64,000 nucleotides of DNA from Nocardia asteroides. GTDB taxonomy: Bacteria > Actinomycetota > Actinomycetes > Mycobacteriales > Mycobacteriaceae. The translations under genes were made by a program, and so were the position numbers. The stretch is from positions 2,470,001 through 2,534,000 of the forward strand of contig NZ_LR134352.1 in the NCBI RefSeq assembly GCF_900637185.1, given 5' to 3'. The notes under the pieces are model-generated. The model was given only the letters and a program-made list of their open reading frames with translations. It did not search any database and was not told where the DNA came from. This document shows, one piece after another, positions 1 to 8,314 of this stretch (position 1 is the stretch's first letter; the number at the start of each line of letters is the position of its first letter).

Positions 1-480
1 GCCGAGCCCGCCCGCCGCACGCGGTCGCGGTCGCGTCGGTCCAGCCGGGCCGCCGCGAGCAGTGAGCAGGCCGCGGAGGCGCCGGCGCTGACCGGGGTCA
101 TCCCGGCCGAGCCCGCCGCCGAGGCAGCGGAGCCGGAAGCCGAGGAGCCGCCGGCCGATGAGCCGGTGACCGCCGCGGTCGAGCCCGAGCAGCCGGTGGC
201 CGAGCAGCCCGCGGCCGCCGCGGTCGAGCCCGAACCGGAACCCGAACAGCCCGTCGCCGAGGAACCTGCCCCGCGCACGCCTCGCAGGCGGCGGGTGGCC
301 CGTTCGACGGCCGCTCCGGCGGCGGACAGCGCGGGTGCCGTGTTCGTCCTGTCGACGAACGAGCAGCCGCCCGCTGCGGCCGTGGTGGACTTCGCCGCCG
401 AGCCGGTGGTGGTCCCCGAGCGCAAGCCGCGCAGGCGGGCGGTGGCGCGTCCCGCGGGCGCGCCCGCCGACTCGCAGTAG
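1..480 (+). CDS. rne: Ribonuclease E/G, C-terminal tail (5' end outside window)
   Basis: The frame is open from base 1 to the TAG at 478-480, giving 159 residues with no start in the window. The residues are a low-complexity tail of Ala, Pro and Glu interrupted by short basic clusters such as RRTRSRSRR, PRRRRVAR and RKPRRRAVARP. No catalytic domain is visible. The identification rests on this composition, typical of the disordered tail of actinobacterial RNase E/G, and on the position directly upstream of rplU-rpmA-obgE, where rne lies in mycobacteria and relatives. RNase E/G cuts single-stranded RNA during mRNA decay and rRNA maturation, and its basic patches usually bind RNA. A strong hairpin follows the stop. 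Another disordered RNA-binding protein cannot be excluded from the tail alone. Confidence 0.7.
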   Translation, partial: AEPARRTRSRSRRSSRAAASSEQAAEAPALTGVIPAEPAAEAAEPEAEEPPADEPVTAAVEPEQPVAEQPAAAAVEPEPEPEQPVAEEPAPRTPRRRRVARSTAAPAADSAGAVFVLSTNEQPPAAAVVDFAAEPVVVPERKPRRRAVARPAGAPADSQ

Positions 481-484
481 CCGG

Positions 485-523
485 GCGCTTGCGTGCGCGG
501 GTCCGTCCCGCGCACGCAAGCGC
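485..523 (+). terminator. Hairpin after rne
   Basis: A perfect 17-bp inverted repeat (485-501 with 507-523) surrounds a 5-base loop, starting 4 bases after the rne stop. No T-run follows, which is common for actinobacterial terminators. It separates rne from the rplU promoter. Confidence 0.75.
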
Positions 524-548
524 ACCAAAACCGTGCTCACCTGCCGAA

Positions 549-606
549 TTGGGGGACGGGGTGCGGTTCTGGTAACCTGGGTCGGTCGCTGCCCAGCGAT
601 TGGGCA
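549..606 (+). promoter_or_regulatory. Probable rplU-rpmA promoter and leader hairpin
   Basis: A -35-like TTGGGG (549-554) and a -10 TAACCT (573-578) are 18 bases apart, which would place the transcript start near 585. The leader to rplU is then about 160 bases and opens with a small hairpin (TGCCCA/TGGGCA, 590-606). Whether the leader has an autoregulatory role is unknown. Confidence 0.45.
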
Positions 607-744
607 CCTGGCTGACCAGTCCGGGTGATACCGCAGGCAAGCGACCAAATTCCCTCCCTGCGCAGGCGGGGATGAGCCAAAGATCCACGTCGCAGCTGTG
701 ACGTGAAACGAGCACGACCAACCGTGAGTGGAGGAAGCCGACCG

Positions 745-1056
745 ATGGCAGCGTACGCAATCGTCAAGACCGGCGGAAAGCAGTACAAGGTCGCGGTCGG
801 TGACCTGGTGAAGGTCGAGAAGATCGAGGGCGAGCCCGGCACTGCCGTGGCCCTGACCCCGGTTCTCGTCGTCGACGGCGCCGATCTGACCACCGACGCC
901 GACAAGCTGGCCAAGATCTCCGTGGCCGCCGAGGTCGTCGACCAGACCAAGGGCCCGAAGATCCGGATCCACAAGTTCAAGAACAAGACCGGCTACCACA
1001 AGCGCCAGGGTCACCGTCAGCAGCTGACGGTCATCAAGGTCACCGGCATCAAGTAA
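745..1056 (+). CDS. rplU: 50S ribosomal protein L21
   Basis: This 103-residue protein begins [16 protein letters not shown], the typical L21 N-terminus, and ends with the family's basic tail containing [13 protein letters not shown] and [10 protein letters not shown]21 binds 23S rRNA in the large subunit. The ATG at 745 is chosen because it begins the conserved N-terminus and has a GGAGG about ten bases upstream. An in-frame ATG at 703 would add 14 unconserved residues. rpmA follows after 18 bases, so the two genes are one operon, and a strong terminator lies after rpmA. Confidence 0.97.
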   Translation: MAAYAIVKTGGKQYKVAVGDLVKVEKIEGEPGTAVALTPVLVVDGADLTTDADKLAKISVAAEVVDQTKGPKIRIHKFKNKTGYHKRQGHRQQLTVIKVTGIK

Positions 1057-1074
1057 GCGCGAGGAGACGAAGCA

Positions 1075-1341
1075 ATGGCACATAAGAAGGGCGCATCCAG
1101 CTCCCGGAACGGTCGTGATTCGAACGCCCAGCGCCTCGGCGTGAAGCGCTTCGGTGGCCAGAAGGTCAGCGCGGGCGAGATCCTGGTCCGTCAGCGCGGA
1201 ACCCACTTCCACCCCGGCGTGAACGTCGGTCGTGGCGGCGACGACACCCTGTTCGCCCTGGCGGCGGGCGCGGTCGAGTTCGGCACCAAGCGTGGCCGCA
1301 AGACCGTCAACATCGTCGTCCCGGAGCCGGCCCAGGCCTGA
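1075..1341 (+). CDS. rpmA: 50S ribosomal protein L27
   Basis: This 88-residue protein begins [20 protein letters not shown], the standard L27 start. The short N-terminal tail reaches towards the peptidyl-transferase centre in the ribosome. It lacks the cleavable N-terminal extension found in some Firmicutes. A GAGGAGA ribosome-binding site sits 7-12 bases before the ATG. The gene is the second of the rplU-rpmA operon. Confidence 0.97.
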   Translation: MAHKKGASSSRNGRDSNAQRLGVKRFGGQKVSAGEILVRQRGTHFHPGVNVGRGGDDTLFALAAGAVEFGTKRGRKTVNIVVPEPAQA

Positions 1342-1372
1342 CCGCCTGGAGCGTCAGCTCCCCACGGACACC

Positions 1373-1406
1373 GGAGCGGGTCAGGGTTCATTCCCTGACC
1401 CGCTCC
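1373..1406 (+). terminator. Intrinsic-type terminator after rpmA
   Basis: A perfect 14-bp stem (1373-1386 with 1393-1406) encloses the loop TTCATT and is followed by GTCGTGTTCG. It lies 31 bases after rpmA and 56 bases before obgE, so obgE may depend on read-through or on its own promoter. Confidence 0.75.
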
Positions 1407-1462
1407 GTCGTGTTCGCCCACCCTTACCGCAATCGACCAGTCAGAAGGAGGAGGATCAACCC

Positions 1463-2917
1463 ATGTCCAAATTCATCGACCGCGTCGTGCTACATGTTCG
1501 TGCCGGTAGAGGTGGACACGGTTGCGCCTCGGTGCATCGTGAGAAGTTCAAGCCGCTCGGCGGGCCCGACGGTGGCAACGGCGGCAACGGCGGGGACGTG
1601 ATCCTCGAGGTCGACGCCAACGTCCACACCCTGCTCGACTTCCACTTCCACCCGCACGCCAAGGCAGGCAACGGCAAGCCCGGTGAGGGCGGCAACCGCG
1701 ACGGCAAGATGGGCACCGATCTGGTGCTGAAGGTGCCCGACGGCACCGTGGTCGTCAACGGCGACGGTGAGGTCGTGGTCGACCTCGTCGGCGCGGGCAA
1801 CCGCTACGTGATCGCCAAGGGCGGACGCGGCGGCCTGGGCAACGCCTCGCTGGCGTCCAAGGCGCGCAAGGCGCCCGGTTTCGCGCTCCTCGGCGAGGAG
1901 GGCGAAGAGTCCGACCTGGTCCTGGAGCTGAAGTCGGTCGCCGACGTCGGCCTGGTCGGGTTCCCGTCGGCGGGCAAGTCCTCGCTGGTGTCGGTGCTCT
2001 CGGCCGCCAAGCCCAAGATCGCCGACTACCCGTTCACCACCCTGGTCCCGAACCTGGGCGTGGTGGCCAGCGGTGACACCACCTTCACCGTCGCCGACGT
2101 GCCGGGCCTGATTCCCGGCGCCAGCGACGGCCGCGGCCTCGGCCTGGACTTCCTGCGCCACCTGGAGCGCTGCGCCGTGCTCGCGCACGTGGTCGACTGC
2201 GCCACCCTCGAGCCCGGCCGCGACCCGGTCTCCGACGTCGACGCCCTGGAAGCCGAACTGGCCGCCTACAAGCCGGCCCTGGCCGGTGACGCGAGCCTGG
2301 GCGACCTGGCCGACCGCCCGCGCGTGGTGATCCTGAACAAGACCGACGTCCCCGACGCCGCCGAACTCGCCGAGATGGTGACCCCCGAGTTCACCGAACG
2401 CGGCTGGCCGGTGTTCGAGATCTCCGCGGTGAGCCGCGCGGGACTGCGCCCGCTCACCTTCGCGCTGGCCGACATGGTCCGCCAGTATCGCGAGGATCAC
2501 CCCAAGGCCGCGCCCAAGCGCCAGATCATCCGCCCGATCGCGGCCGACGAGTCCGGTTTCAGCGTGTACGCCGATCCGCAGGAGCCGGGTGGCTTCATCG
2601 TGCGCGGCACCAGGCCGGAGCGCTGGGTGCGGCAGACCCAGTTCGACAACGACGAGGCCGTCGGCTACCTGGCCGACCGGCTGGCCCGCCTCGGTGTCGA
2701 GGCCGAGCTGGTCAAGCAGGGCGCCGAGCCGGGGTGCTCGGTGACCATCGGTGACGTGTCGTTCGAGTGGGAGCCGCAGGTCTCCGCCGGTGTGGACATC
2801 ACGCCGACCGGTCGCGGTACCGACGTGCGCCTGGAACGCAACGACCGCGTGGGCGCGGCCGAGCGCAAGCACGCCTCGCGAGCGCGGCGCGGTCTGCTCG
2901 ACGAGAACGAGAAGTAG
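1463..2917 (+). CDS. obgE: GTPase Obg/CgtA
   Basis: This 484-residue Obg GTPase assists 50S ribosome assembly and stress signalling. The glycine-rich Obg fold covers residues 1-158, including [10 protein letters not shown]. The G domain follows, with G1 GFPSAGKSS near 166, G3 DVPGL near 212 and G4 NKTD near 291. A C-terminal OCT-type domain lies near 350-430, and a basic tail ends [11 protein letters not shown]. The ATG at 1463 is chosen because [12 protein letters not shown] is the family N-terminus and AAGGAGGAGG lies 9-18 bases upstream. The frame stays open further upstream, but those residues are not family-like. Confidence 0.96.
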   Translation: MSKFIDRVVLHVRAGRGGHGCASVHREKFKPLGGPDGGNGGNGGDVILEVDANVHTLLDFHFHPHAKAGNGKPGEGGNRDGKMGTDLVLKVPDGTVVVNGDGEVVVDLVGAGNRYVIAKGGRGGLGNASLASKARKAPGFALLGEEGEESDLVLELKSVADVGLVGFPSAGKSSLVSVLSAAKPKIADYPFTTLVPNLGVVASGDTTFTVADVPGLIPGASDGRGLGLDFLRHLERCAVLAHVVDCATLEPGRDPVSDVDALEAELAAYKPALAGDASLGDLADRPRVVILNKTDVPDAAELAEMVTPEFTERGWPVFEISAVSRAGLRPLTFALADMVRQYREDHPKAAPKRQIIRPIAADESGFSVYADPQEPGGFIVRGTRPERWVRQTQFDNDEAVGYLADRLARLGVEAELVKQGAEPGCSVTIGDVSFEWEPQVSAGVDITPTGRGTDVRLERNDRVGAAERKHASRARRGLLDENEK

Positions 2918-3044
2918 GGTCCGGCCGCGTCCGCGCCGTCGAAAACCGGTGTCGGACGGGGCCGTTCGATCGGCATACTGCGGTGGGTCACCGGCGTCGG
3001 CCGGGACCGTCGACGATGGTGATCGCGGTGCAGGGAGTTAGGCG

Positions 3045-4160
3045 ATGCAGGTGAGTTCGGAGCTGAGCGCGGCGCGTCAGGCCATCGTGTCGGCGCGCGC
3101 GGTGGTGGTGAAGATCGGTTCGTCGGCGCTGACCAGCCTCGAGGGCGGGCTCGACACCGACCGGCTCGACCGGCTGGCCGACGCCGTCGAGGCGCGGATG
3201 CGGGCTGGGTCGGATGTGGTGGTGGTGTCCTCCGGCGCGATCGGAGCGGGCATCGCGCCGCTGGGGCTGTCGCGCAGGCCCAAGGATCTGGCCACCAAGC
3301 AGGCCGCCGCCAGCGTGGGCCAGCTCGCGCTCGCCCACGCCTGGGGGACCTCGTTCGCCCGCTACGACCGCACCGTCGGCCAGGTCCTGCTCTCCGCCGA
3401 CGACTTCGCCCGGCGCGAGCATCACCGCAATGCCCAGCGCACGCTGGATCGGTTGCGTTCACTCGGCGCGGTCGCGGTGGTCAACGAGAACGACACGGTG
3501 GCCACCGAGGAGATCCGCTTCGGCGACAACGACCGGCTCGCCGCGCTGGTGGCGCATCTGGTCGGCGCCGACGCGCTGATCCTGCTCTCCGATGTGGCCG
3601 GCCTCTACGACGGCGACCCGCGCAAGCGCGCCGCGAACTTCATCCCCGAGGTGCGCAGCAGCGCCGACCTCGACGGCGTGATCGCCGGGAGCGGCGGCGC
3701 GCTCGGCACCGGCGGGATGGCGTCGAAACTGTCCGCGGCCCGCCTCGCCGCCGACGCGGGCATTCCGGTGCTGCTGGCCTCGGCCGCCGACGCCGCGACC
3801 GCGCTCGCCGACGGCACGGTCGGCACCGCCTTCGCCGCCCGCCCGGTGCGCCTGTCCGGCCGCAAGTTTTGGGTCCGGCACGCCGCCGACACCCGCGGTG
3901 CGGTGCTGCTCGACGCGGGCGCCGTCGAGGCCGTGGCGAAACGCCGGTCGTTGCTGGCCGCGGGCATCACCGGCGTGCGCGGGCGCTTCTTCGGCGGCGA
4001 TGTCGTGGACCTGGTGAGCCCCGACAATCGCGTCGTCGCCCGCGGTGTCGTCGAATACGACAGCACCGAGCTGTCGACCATGCTCGGCCGGTCCACCACC
4101 GAACTGCCCGACACCATGCAGCGCCCGGTCATCCACGCCGACGACCTCGTCAAGGTCTGA
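3045..4160 (+). CDS. proB: Glutamate 5-kinase
   Basis: This 371-residue enzyme phosphorylates L-glutamate to gamma-glutamyl phosphate, the first step of proline synthesis (EC 2.7.2.11). Amino-acid-kinase motifs are present: VVKIGSSAL near residue 21, [10 protein letters not shown] near 60, VNENDTV near 147, [13 protein letters not shown] near 180 and GTGGMASKL near 222. A C-terminal PUA domain covers about 285-371. The length fits a full-length enzyme with PUA. It follows obgE after 127 bases. proA, the next enzyme of the pathway, lies about 16 kb away, separated by the accessory block. Confidence 0.96.
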   Translation: MQVSSELSAARQAIVSARAVVVKIGSSALTSLEGGLDTDRLDRLADAVEARMRAGSDVVVVSSGAIGAGIAPLGLSRRPKDLATKQAAASVGQLALAHAWGTSFARYDRTVGQVLLSADDFARREHHRNAQRTLDRLRSLGAVAVVNENDTVATEEIRFGDNDRLAALVAHLVGADALILLSDVAGLYDGDPRKRAANFIPEVRSSADLDGVIAGSGGALGTGGMASKLSAARLAADAGIPVLLASAADAATALADGTVGTAFAARPVRLSGRKFWVRHAADTRGAVLLDAGAVEAVAKRRSLLAAGITGVRGRFFGGDVVDLVSPDNRVVARGVVEYDSTELSTMLGRSTTELPDTMQRPVIHADDLVKV

Positions 4161-4175
4161 GCCGGGGCGCACCGC

Positions 4176-4445
4176 TCAGCGCAGATACACCGTCCGGCTG
4201 TCGAGGTCGAGGCCCCAGCCCGTGCCGTCCTCGACTCGCGTGTGCTGCTTGGCCTCTCGTTCCTCGACGCTGTGCCTGCTCGCCGGATTCACCACCTCGT
4301 CGACCACGCTCAGCATCCCGGCCCCCGCGCCGGTGCCCCGCGTCCGCCGCCAATGGATCCAGCCGCGCCGCTCCGCCCACAACCCGAGCCGATCGATAGC
4401 GATCACCGCGACCGCGAACGTCACCACACCCAGCACCGCGCTCAC
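4176..4445 (-). CDS. Small membrane-anchored protein, DUF6191-like
   Basis: The 89-residue product has one hydrophobic segment at about residues 3-18, followed by a soluble part with SVEEREAKQHTRVEDGTGWGLDLDSRTVYLR near the C-terminus. The pattern resembles the small actinobacterial DUF6191 family, though this assignment is from memory. Its function is unknown. The gene converges with proB, with 15 bases between their stops. It lies just upstream of the secretion cluster's last gene but reads towards proB. Confidence 0.6.
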   Translation of the reverse strand: MSAVLGVVTFAVAVIAIDRLGLWAERRGWIHWRRTRGTGAGAGMLSVVDEVVNPASRHSVEEREAKQHTRVEDGTGWGLDLDSRTVYLR

Positions 4446-4449
4446 CCGA

Positions 4450-6123
4450 TCACCCCCGCGGCGGGATCACGCCGGGCTGATCGAGATCGAGCGGCGGCGC
4501 GGGCGGAACCGTCTGCGCGGGTGGGCCACCCGCATCGGGAATCGGCCCCGTGACACCCGGCTGACCGCCCGGATCGAGCGGACCGGGATCGATCGGCAGC
4601 GGCGGCGCCTGCTGACCCGGCGGCGGTTCCGGAGCACGCGGTGGCGCCTGCTGAACCGGCGGCGGTTCCGGCGCACGCGGTGGTTGCGTCTGCTCCGAGG
4701 TGGGCACCGGAACCTGGGGCGCCGGCTCGTCCCTGGTGGGGGCGGGCGGTTCGGGCGGAGCGGGCTGCGGCGCAGACGTTTCCGGCGGCGGAGCCGGCTG
4801 CGCCGAGGTGGGAGCGGGTGGTGCCGGTTGGTCGGGTGACGCCTGCGGCGCCGGCTCCTCCGCTGTGGGGGCGGGCGGATCGGGTTGTGGCGCAGATGTT
4901 TCCGGCGGTGGGGCGGGCCGCTCCGAAGGTGGTGCGGGTATCTGCGGTGGTGCCGGTAGTTCCGAGCTCGGTGCGGGTGTTTCCGGCGCAGGCTCCGCTG
5001 TGGAGGGTGCCGGTGGTTCGGGCGGAGCGGGCTGCGGCGCAGACGTTTCCGGTGCTGGGGCAGGTCGCTCCGAGGTAGGCGCGGGTGCTTGCGGTGCCGG
5101 CTGTTCCGAGCTCGGGGCGGGGGTTTCTGGCGCTGGACTGTCGGTGGTTGTCGGGGGAACGGGCGGTTCCGAGGTGGGCGCGGGTGGTGCCGGCTGCTCC
5201 GAGGTCGGGGCGGGCTGATCGGTGGTCGACGGCGGCGGGGTCGTCGGTTGGGTCGAGTCCTGTTGTGTCGGAGGCTGTTCCGTGGCCGGGGGCGTGGTGC
5301 TCGGCGTGGGGTTCTCGCTGGAGGGTGTGGGTGTCGTGCTCGGTGGGTGCTCGGTGGTGGGTGGGTTCTGGTTCGGCGCGGAATCGTCGCCGGGCTGGTT
5401 CGGGTTCGCGGGCGTTTCCGGAGCGGTCTGCGTTTCCGGTGGTGCGGTGCCGGGCTGGGGGGAGTTGCCGTTGGGTGAGGATTCTTGCGGTGCACCGGAA
5501 TCCGGTGTCGGTGCCGATCCGTTGGGTGAGGATCCCCGCGGTGCGCCGGAATCCGGCGTGGGCGCCGACCCGTTGGGCGTCGAGGGCGTGTCCTGCGGGG
5601 CGGGCAGGGCCGGGACTGCGGTCCCCGCGAGGGTGTAGGCCGGCTTGTAGATCATGTTCATGGCCAGCACGGCTTCCTGCCGCAACGCCTCCGCCGCCAT
5701 CTGCGCGTCGATGACGTGGGCCGCTTCGAGCAGCCGGGCGATGGTCCCGATGGGCCCGGAACCGCCTGGCGCGACCACCGCGACTTTCACCGCTTCCGCC
5801 GCGGCGGCCACACCGCCGAGGCGGGCGCCGACCTCGGCCAGGACGGCGGCCAGCTCGTCCACCGACGCCGCGTAACTGCGGGTACCGGCGAAGGCGGCCT
5901 CGGCGGCCGCGCCCTCCCAGCCGGTGTCGGCGATGATCCTGTCGGCGTTGTCCCTGGTCAGCGGCATGGAGGTGGTGAGTGCCGCGGCGGCTTCCAGCCA
6001 GGCCATGGAGGCGCCGAGGATCTCGGCGGCGTCGATCTGCTGGGTGCGCGCGTAGATCTGCTCGTGCGGGACGGACTCGAAGTGCTCCATCGCGCTGATG
6101 TAGGTGGGATCGGTGCCGCTCAT
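4450..6123 (-). CDS. WXG100/ESX-type substrate with long proline-rich tail
   Basis: The 557-residue product starts at an ATG at 6123 that overlaps the upstream stop (ATGA). Residues 1-150 are helical and Ala-rich and contain TGWEGAAAEAAFAGTRSYA, a W-x-G type turn as in WXG100 and PPE-like ESX substrates. The rest is a disordered Pro/Ala/Thr/Ser/Glu tail with internal repeats: a 17-residue unit GSAPTPDSGAP in tandem and ETSAPQP-type blocks recurring later. There is no signal peptide. The 124-residue partner and the EspG-like chaperone upstream suggest an exported substrate of a type VII system encoded elsewhere. A start at 6402 in the same frame would run through the upstream gene and is rejected. 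Confidence 0.75.
   Translation of the reverse strand: MSGTDPTYISAMEHFESVPHEQIYARTQQIDAAEILGASMAWLEAAAALTTSMPLTRDNADRIIADTGWEGAAAEAAFAGTRSYAASVDELAAVLAEVGARLGGVAAAAEAVKVAVVAPGGSGPIGTIARLLEAAHVIDAQMAAEALRQEAVLAMNMIYKPAYTLAGTAVPALPAPQDTPSTPNGSAPTPDSGAPRGSSPNGSAPTPDSGAPQESSPNGNSPQPGTAPPETQTAPETPANPNQPGDDSAPNQNPPTTEHPPSTTPTPSSENPTPSTTPPATEQPPTQQDSTQPTTPPPSTTDQPAPTSEQPAPPAPTSEPPVPPTTTDSPAPETPAPSSEQPAPQAPAPTSERPAPAPETSAPQPAPPEPPAPSTAEPAPETPAPSSELPAPPQIPAPPSERPAPPPETSAPQPDPPAPTAEEPAPQASPDQPAPPAPTSAQPAPPPETSAPQPAPPEPPAPTRDEPAPQVPVPTSEQTQPPRAPEPPPVQQAPPRAPEPPPGQQAPPLPIDPGPLDPGGQPGVTGPIPDAGGPPAQTVPPAPPLDLDQPGVIPPRG
5470..5571. repeat. Two tandem 51-bp units in the substrate gene
   Basis: Two near-identical 51-bp units (5470-5520, 5521-5571) encode the repeated GSAPTPDSGAP segment, and a third copy decays after 5572. 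The unit is a multiple of three, so copy changes keep the frame. Confidence 0.7.
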
Positions 6124-6494
6124 CGGCGCTGCCTCGGATCGACGGCGCGCAGGGCGGCGGCCGCGGCGGCGTCGGCCTCGTCGAGCAGTCCGGCGCTGAG
6201 CAGGAACGCCTCCTTCATCCGGTAGGCCGCCTCGATGTAGCGGTCGAGCAGATCGGCCGCGTCGCGGGCCTTGTGCGCGAAACCGGCCTGCAACTGCTGG
6301 GCGGAGACGAAACCGCCGAATCCGCCCGCCTCGGAAGCGGTTTCGAGCCGCTGACGCAGGGCGGCGAGCTTGTCGGCCTGCTCCTCGTAGAGCGCGGCGC
6401 AACGGCGCGCGGCATCGGGGTCGAACTTCACGGTCCCCGCCGCGGCGGCGCTGCGGAACCGGGAGATCTCGGCTCTGCTGCTGTCGATCGTCAT
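6120..6494 (-). CDS. Small ESX-type partner protein
   Basis: The 124-residue helical protein lacks a signal peptide or membrane segment. It contains PDAARRCAALYEEQADKLAAL and a second helical region LLDRYIEAAYRMKEAFLLSA. Size, helical content and position before a WXG-type substrate resemble the small partner of PE/PPE-like or EsxA/B-like pairs, but no exact W-x-G is visible (it has GGFGGF). It starts 36 bases after the EspG-like stop and overlaps the next gene by 4 bases, so the three form an operon. The family name is uncertain. Confidence 0.7.
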   Translation of the reverse strand: MTIDSSRAEISRFRSAAAAGTVKFDPDAARRCAALYEEQADKLAALRQRLETASEAGGFGGFVSAQQLQAGFAHKARDAADLLDRYIEAAYRMKEAFLLSAGLLDEADAAAAAALRAVDPRQRR

Positions 6495-6530
6495 CGCGTC
6501 TCCCCTCCAGATCGTGCGTCGGCGTCCAGG

Positions 6531-7265
6531 CTAACCGGACCTTCTGGTGTTCGAGCTGTGCACCGGAGCCAGTCTGCGCTGCAGCTGGGCGGCGAGCTGA
6601 CCGGCGGCCGCGGGCACCACGTGCACCGTTTCCCCGGCGCGCAGCAGGTAGCGGCCGTCGCCGGCCACATCGATCCAGCTGTAGTGCACCGGTGGGGTCG
6701 GTGTCGGGCGGTCGAGCCCGGTTTCGATGCGGATGTGTCCCTCGGCGGTGTGCGGGCGGCGCAGCAGCCGCTGGATTCGCGGCACGGCGGGATGGGTCGC
6801 GACCACCGTCTCCTCGTCGCGCACCGCGTCCGCGTCGGCCTCGCGCGCGGGCTCACGGCCGGGCGGAGTGTCGGGCAGGCACGCGGCGACCCTGGCCCCG
6901 ATACCGGCGGTATGGCCGATCGAAACCCGCACGCGGCCACCGAAATCGGGGCGGGTGCCGGGTTCCTGTACCGCGAGCACGGCGTGGTCGTACACCGAGC
7001 AGGCCAGCAGCCGGATCTCGCTGCCGGGGGTGTGCGCGCCGCCGACGAGCACGATCCTGGCGTGCGGTGCGGCGATGATCCGCAGGCAGGCGGCGAGATC
7101 GGGGTCGCCGCCGCCGGGTAGTCGCTCGCGCAGTGCTGCCCGTACGCGGACGGCTTCGTCCTCGGTGCGTGGCGATTCGAGTACTCGCAGCGGGAACGGC
7201 ATTCGGTCCTGACCGGATTCCCGCCACACGTGCGCGAATTCGTCAGCGCTGAAGGTCCATCCCAT
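6531..7265 (-). CDS. EspG-family ESX secretion-associated chaperone
   Basis: The 244-residue protein begins MGWTFSADEFAHVWRESGQD, followed by MPFPLRVL, the characteristic N-terminus of EspG proteins. EspG proteins bind PE/PPE-type substrates in the cytosol and deliver them to a type VII machine. The rest alternates strands and helices and ends with a region around HYSWIDVAGDGRYLL. Start 7265 is preferred because AAGGA lies 11 bases upstream; an ATG at 7277 is the alternative. No EccB-EccE core genes are in the window, so any partner machine is elsewhere. Confidence 0.85.
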   Translation of the reverse strand: MGWTFSADEFAHVWRESGQDRMPFPLRVLESPRTEDEAVRVRAALRERLPGGGDPDLAACLRIIAAPHARIVLVGGAHTPGSEIRLLACSVYDHAVLAVQEPGTRPDFGGRVRVSIGHTAGIGARVAACLPDTPPGREPAREADADAVRDEETVVATHPAVPRIQRLLRRPHTAEGHIRIETGLDRPTPTPPVHYSWIDVAGDGRYLLRAGETVHVVPAAAGQLAAQLQRRLAPVHSSNTRRSG

Positions 7266-7300
7266 TGCCGATCCCATCCTTACCGAACCAGGACGAGGAC

Positions 7301-7306
7301 AGCCTA
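7301..7306 (-). promoter_or_regulatory. -10 element of the EspG operon
   Basis: On the minus strand TAGGCT matches the actinobacterial TANNNT -10. Transcription would start near 7294, about 29 bases before the chosen start. No clear -35 is visible. Confidence 0.4.
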
Positions 7307-7466
7307 ACCGGCGTGTCCGATTCCGGCGCATCGTTCATCCGTCCGAATGGAATCTTCGGCGCAATGAGTAGCCGGATGAGTATTTCGGCGGACGTCGGCG
7401 GGCGTCGCGGCTCCTACCTTCAGGACAGATCCGTCGAATCCGACCCGCGGAACTGGGGTGAGTGTC

Positions 7467-8261
7467 ATGCGTACCCGCACGGTCACCGCGGCACTGGCCG
7501 CGCTGCTCGTCCTCGCCTCCGCCGCGGCCTGCGGCGACGACGGCGACAAGACCTACTACGGCGACGAACGCGCCCTCGGCAACGGGCAGATCCGCACCTA
7601 TGTCGTCACCGACGACGGCACACCGACCGAGGTGGGCCTGCGGATTCAGGAGGCCGCACTGGAAGGCCTGCCGATGCCCGCCACCATGCCGGAGGGCCCG
7701 CCGCCCGCCAGCCCGCCGCTGGCCCTGCCCGCGGAGGCCGACGGCACGGTGGTCGACCACCTCACCTTCGACTGGGTGCCGCACGGTCACCCGCCGGTCG
7801 GCATGTTCGACAAGCCGCACTTCGATTCGCACTTCTACTTCATCGACCCGGCGGCGGTGGCGGCGATCGACCCGCAGGACCCGGCGTTCCTGACGAAGGC
7901 GGCCAACAGCCCCGACCCGAAGTACATGCCCGCCGGCAACGCGACCATCCCCGAGCCGATCGAGGTGCAGGCGGTGCCCGCGATGGGCGTGCACTGGGTG
8001 GACATGAGCAATCCCGTCGCGCCGGGCCAGTTCACCCAGACCCTGATCAACGGCGCCTGGGACGGCGAGTACATCTTCACCGAGCCCATGTTCACCCGGG
8101 ACTGGCTGCTGACCAAGCCGTCGTTCACCGGCGACATCCCGCAGCCGCAGGCCTACCAGCACAGCACGCGGTATCCGACCACCTATTCGATCCGCTTCGA
8201 CGACAACGCGAAGGAATATGTCGTCTCGGTCGGCGGGTTCACCGAGCGCACCGCTTCCTGA
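7467..8261 (+). CDS. Secreted lipoprotein, DUF5602-like
   Basis: The 264-residue protein has a signal peptide (RTRTVTAALAALLVL) and a lipobox-like SAAAC near residue 23, so it is probably a lipid-anchored surface protein. The mature part contains HGHPPVGMFDKPHFDSHFYF, several His and Asp residues arranged like a metal site, then MGVHWVDMSNP and FTEPMFTRDWLL. This pattern fits the DUF5602 (TTHB210-like) group, whose function is unknown. The ATG at 7467 is chosen over an in-frame GTG at 7458, which would add three residues. A TACCTT -10 lies at 7415-7420. The gene is monocistronic. Confidence 0.75.
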   Translation: MRTRTVTAALAALLVLASAAACGDDGDKTYYGDERALGNGQIRTYVVTDDGTPTEVGLRIQEAALEGLPMPATMPEGPPPASPPLALPAEADGTVVDHLTFDWVPHGHPPVGMFDKPHFDSHFYFIDPAAVAAIDPQDPAFLTKAANSPDPKYMPAGNATIPEPIEVQAVPAMGVHWVDMSNPVAPGQFTQTLINGAWDGEYIFTEPMFTRDWLLTKPSFTGDIPQPQAYQHSTRYPTTYSIRFDDNAKEYVVSVGGFTERTAS

Positions 8262-8275
8262 CCCTTCTATAACGC

Positions 8276-8313
8276 CCTCACCTGCGAGTATGCTCTCTTA
8301 CTCGGAGGTGAGG
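8276..8313 (+). promoter_or_regulatory. Palindromic operator over the LuxR-type gene promoter
   Basis: A 38-bp inverted repeat has outer arms CCTCACCT (8276-8283) and AGGTGAGG (8306-8313) and inner arms CGAGTA (8285-8290) and TACTCG (8299-8304). One mismatched pair separates inner from outer arms and 8 bases form the centre. A -10 hexamer TATGCT (8289-8294) overlaps the left inner arm. The ribosome-binding GGAGG lies in the right arm, just before the GTG at 8315. It could act as a DNA operator or, if transcription starts upstream, as a hairpin hiding the ribosome site. Confidence 0.65.
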
Positions 8314-8314
8314 C

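Noticed and set aside
1490..2872. A 460-codon minus-strand frame opposite obgE
   Set aside because: The Obg motifs on the plus strand are strong, and the minus product lacks any family feature.
4450..6402. A start at 6402 for the Pro-rich substrate gene
   Set aside because: The extra codons read through the upstream partner gene in another frame; the ATG at 6123 gives the typical ATGA overlap.
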